Positions 13,634-14,017 of a stretch of DNA of 14,017 nt are shown here, in pieces; position 1 is the first letter of the stretch; each line of letters opens with the position of its first letter. The stretch covers positions 1 through 14,017 of the forward strand of contig JBBRGG010000079.1 of assembly GCA_038240875.1 (NCBI GenBank). The letters run 5' to 3'. The position numbers were made by a program, and so were the translations under genes. Under the pieces are notes generated by a model. It saw nothing but the letters and a program-made list of their open reading frames with translations. It ran no database searches and was not told where the DNA came from. Origin of the DNA: JBBRGG01 sp038240875. GTDB taxonomy: Bacteria > Planctomycetota > Phycisphaerae > Phycisphaerales > UBA1924.

Positions 13634-14017
13634 ATGCGCGTGCTCGGCGAGTCCGTTGCTCGGTGCGACGCCACGCTCGTTCGTGGCACGGTTGCCGTGG
13701 TCGATCCAGAGATCTCAGGATGGAACGATGTGGTGCATCTCAGCGAAGAAGGACTGTCGCGCTTCCGTGAAGTCGAGCTGCTTCCTCGCGAGTGGCTGCG
13801 ACTGGCAACTCGGATTGGGCCACACTACCGGCTCCTTGAAGGCGCATGCTACAGCCGGTTCGGTGAACCGGAATATACCGATCAGCAGAGAAGAGACATC
13901 CTTGAGGGGCGCACGCCTAAGGGCCGAGACGGTAAGCCGATCGAGGGACATCACAAACAGCCGGTTGAAGATCATCCTGATTTGGCCGACGACCCTGACA
14001 ATATCGAATTCCTCGAC
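13634..14017 (+). CDS. HNH-like nuclease domain protein (3' end outside window)
   Basis: The frame opens at ATG 13634, with GGGAGG 11 bases upstream and two bases after the preceding stop, and stays open to the window end (128 residues seen). Residues 1-85 are a mixed alpha/beta region with no named match. They are followed by RTPKGRDGKPIEGHHKQP (93-110) and then LADDPDNIEFLD (117-128). The arrangement D-G-x-P-x-x-x-HH-x-x-P, then an acidic loop, then DNI-x-x-L, fits the beta-beta-alpha metal finger of HNH/colicin-type nuclease toxins, whose final His normally comes a few residues later, here beyond the edge. Family knowledge suggests cleavage of DNA or RNA, with metal bound by the His cluster. 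The lack of an export domain in the visible part leaves open whether it is a secreted toxin, an intracellular defence nuclease or a decayed fragment. Confidence 0.6.
   Translation, partial: MRVLGESVARCDATLVRGTVAVVDPEISGWNDVVHLSEEGLSRFREVELLPREWLRLATRIGPHYRLLEGACYSRFGEPEYTDQQRRDILEGRTPKGRDGKPIEGHHKQPVEDHPDLADDPDNIEFLD

Noticed and set aside
1..14017. tRNA, rRNA, CRISPR arrays, insertion sequences, integrase or attachment sites
   Set aside because: I looked for these on both strands and found none. The repeats present are short tandem units without spacers of array type, and no transposase or integrase frame exists.

Overview
The window reads like a bacterial chromosome segment of moderately high GC with tightly packed genes. 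A planctomycete, possibly from the Phycisphaerae, is my best guess. It rests on the mix of large multi-membrane glycosyltransferases, an unusually long LptF-like permease and a hypothetical protein whose style I associate with that phylum. There is no rRNA, tRNA or other marker to prove it. No CRISPR array, insertion sequence or integrase is visible.

Layout. (1) 1-1849, plus strand: the tail of a membrane glycosyltransferase-like gene overlaps (ATGA) an LPG-synthase-type membrane protein of the flippase-like PF03706 family. (2) 1923-3686, plus strand: glutamine-dependent NAD+ synthetase (nadE), with a GTG start and possibly leaderless. (3) 3751-9614, minus strand: a four-gene envelope-lipid cluster transcribed as LptF-like permease, GT39/ArnT-like glycosyltransferase, PAP2 phosphatase, LptG-like permease. 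The last three are joined by stop/start overlaps. The LptF-like and GT39 genes are each preceded by a copy of the same 64-bp element. (4) 9615-10053: a repeat-rich divergent intergenic region with a plausible minus-strand promoter. (5) 10054-11646, plus strand: a GT87-like (DUF2029) mannosyltransferase-type membrane protein. (6) 11647-11941: a non-coding stretch with mutually exclusive hairpins, then a 214-aa protein of unknown function (11942-12586) followed by a strong intrinsic terminator. (7) 12788 to the end: a compact accessory cassette of small genes (a 166-aa protein, a six-cysteine 111-aa protein, and a protein with an HNH-like motif cut by the window edge). It starts behind an inverted repeat that overlaps a TACAAT box.

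How the genes fit together. Regions 1, 3 and 5 all concern polyprenyl- or lipid-linked sugar chemistry and lipid transport in the envelope. In region 3, a lipid glycosyltransferase and a lipid phosphatase sit between the two halves of an Lpt-type lipid extraction permease, which suggests that modification and export are coupled. Region 7 is unrelated to this and looks like a nuclease or toxin-type cassette, though that is inference from one motif and the gene architecture.

Notable structure outside genes: the paired 64-bp leader element, about eight short tandem duplications (12-18 bp units) within 5 kb, and a stretch at 12788-12952 readable in two frames, one giving a glycine-zipper peptide.
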